Source: Osmia lignaria lignaria (taxonomy: Eukaryota; Arthropoda; Insecta; Hymenoptera; Megachilidae). From it: DNA of 64,000 nt. Shown piece after piece: positions 63,096 to 64,000 of this stretch. The notes beneath the pieces were generated by a model. That model searched no databases and was not told the origin of the DNA. It saw only the letters and a program-made list of their open reading frames with translations. Each line of letters starts with the position of its first letter. Position 1 is the first letter of the stretch. Position numbers and translations under genes: made by a program. The stretch is from contig NW_027478166.1 of the NCBI RefSeq assembly GCF_051020975.1, positions 5,519,501-5,583,500 of the forward strand, given 5' to 3'.

Positions 63096-64000
63096 CGCAC
63101 CAACATAATAGAGATACAGAAACACCGTGGCCCCTTTCTTTGAGATAACTCTGCACTATTGCGAGCTGCAAATGCCACTTCCAGCTTAGCTGTGCAGAAG
63201 AAGAACAACAAGAAGAAGAAATATTTCGAAATGTGTCCGTCAGGCCTCTTCCCTTGAGATAAATCTGCAAATATCTCGGAAACGAAGCGAGCTACGGCAA
63301 AATGTTAAGAGACCTTTTTTGTAGAAAATTAGGTTTCCTACTTTTTATGTTCTATGATATTTTTTGATCAGATGCGTAGTTCTCGAGATATATCAAGATA
63401 TTTAAAAGTTCCGAAGCTGCACCAACATAATAGAGGTACAGAAACACCGTGGCCTCTTTCTTTGAGATAACTCTGCACTATTGCGAGCTGCAAATGCCAC
63501 TTCCAGCTTAGCTGTGCAGAAGAGGTACAACAAGAAGAAGAAATATCTCGGAATATGTCCGTCAGGCCCCTTCCGTTGAGCTAAATCTGCAAATATCTCG
63601 GAAACGATGCCAACTATGGGAAAATGTTAAGAGACCTTTTTTGTAGAGAATTAAGTTTCCTACTTTTTATGTTCTATGATATTTTTTGATCAGATGCGTA
63701 GTTCTCGAGATATATCAAGATATTTAAAAGTTCCGAAGCTGCACCAACATAATAGAGGTACAGAAACACCGTGGCCTCTTTCTTTGAGATAACTCTGCAC
63801 TATTGCGAGCTGCAAATGCCACTTCCAGCTTAGCTGTGCAGAAGAGGAACAACAAGAAGAAGAAATATCTCGGATATGTCCGTCAGGCCCCTTCCCTTGA
63901 GCTAAATCTGCAAATATCTCGGAAACGATGCCAGCTATGGGAAAATGTTAAGAGACCTTTTTTGTAGAGAATTAGGTTTCCTACTTTTTATCTTCTATGA
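63096..64000. repeat. Satellite monomers at the window end
   Basis: The rest of a d-type monomer (ATATTTCGAAATG, CAGGCCTCTTCC at about 63243), an e-like monomer with GAGGTACAAC and CCAACTATGGG (about 63609), and a partial f-type monomer from 63740 (CTCGGATATG at about 63871). The array continues beyond the window. Confidence 0.8.

Larger units (their letters stand above)
1..64000. repeat. 322-bp satellite DNA array, uninterrupted
   Basis: The same 322-bp unit recurs from base 1 to base 64000 in a single orientation, with unit starts (taken here at CGCACCAAC) at 1, 323, 645 and so on. The last unit starts at 63740 and runs off the end, giving 198 full monomers and one partial. No sequence unrelated to the monomer is present: no gene, no transposable element, no inverted segment and no edge of the array. 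Monomers differ from one another by scattered substitutions and rare 1-2 nt deletions. Such arrays are typical of centromeric or other constitutive heterochromatin; which kind cannot be told from the sequence. I do not recognise the family by name. The unit is slightly shorter than two nucleosome repeats. The phase of the start is arbitrary. Confidence 0.97.

Noticed and set aside
595..63270. Many short minus-strand reading frames of 69-84 codons, one per monomer
   Set aside because: They start at TTG, are copies of a single repeat frame, are lost in whole monomer classes, and have no surrounding gene signals. They follow the repeat, not a gene family.
1..64000. CRISPR array or prokaryotic tandem repeat
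   Set aside because: The repeat unit is 322 bp with no alternating short repeat and unique spacer, and there are no flanking genes. Scale and higher-order structure fit eukaryotic satellite DNA.
1..64000. Ribosomal or other RNA gene repeat
   Set aside because: No rRNA, 5S or tRNA-like conserved sequence or internal promoter boxes were recognised in the monomer.

Overview
The whole 64 kb window is one uninterrupted tandem satellite DNA array. The unit is 322 bp (about 39% GC by hand count on a consensus-like copy). It repeats head to tail in one orientation from the first base to the last: 198 complete monomers plus a 261-bp partial one starting at 63740. I see no gene, RNA gene, transposon insertion, inversion or unique sequence. 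The window is therefore eukaryotic heterochromatin of the centromeric, pericentromeric or subtelomeric kind. The species cannot be named from the sequence. CpG dinucleotides are not depleted (about 11 per monomer, close to chance expectation), which argues weakly against a heavily CpG-methylated vertebrate or plant genome and fits many insects or other invertebrates; this is inference.

Monomer anatomy (reference copy 2577-2898): two diverged sub-repeats that both begin CCGT..GGCCCCTT, 114 bp apart (2606-2655 and 2718-2785). Between them lie a short near-palindrome (2663-2673) and a GAA-rich purine tract (2677-2702). Then come a T-tract-rich segment with a bulged stem-loop (2796-2846) and an ATATCTCG motif present twice directly and once inverted. 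A 74-codon minus-strand frame recurs in most monomers, but it starts at TTG, not ATG, and is best read as a by-product of repeat homogenisation.

The interesting content is the higher-order organisation. Positions 1-5474 hold 17 loosely ordered monomers with a short 644-bp dimer and a 966-bp trimer. From 5475 to about 29945 the array can be parsed by a recurring two-monomer anchor (its second unit has TGATGAG in place of TGATCAG) into segments of 8, 16, 11, 13, 14 and at least 14 monomers; the segments at 20930 and 25438 are almost identical 4508-bp repeats. Two 966-bp trimer blocks follow (about 29732-31936 and 32045-34043). At about 34 kb the variant repertoire changes. From there to the end the array is built from a 6-monomer 1931-bp unit (a-b-c-d-e-f) embedded in much longer duplications: block X (32137-35986, again 41470-45963, partly 60460-62300) and block Y (36301-41543, again 48209-53773, partly 56255-59627). 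X and Y form a two-copy super-repeat; the second copy has one extra 1931-bp unit between X and Y and differs inside X by exactly 2 monomers and inside Y by exactly 1.

All departures from the 322-bp grid sum to 17 missing bases and no gained base. Point variants occur in linked blocks that are shuffled among monomers, as expected from unequal exchange and gene conversion. All comparisons were made by reading; identities are estimates, and long near-identical copies need checking against raw long reads for assembly artefacts.
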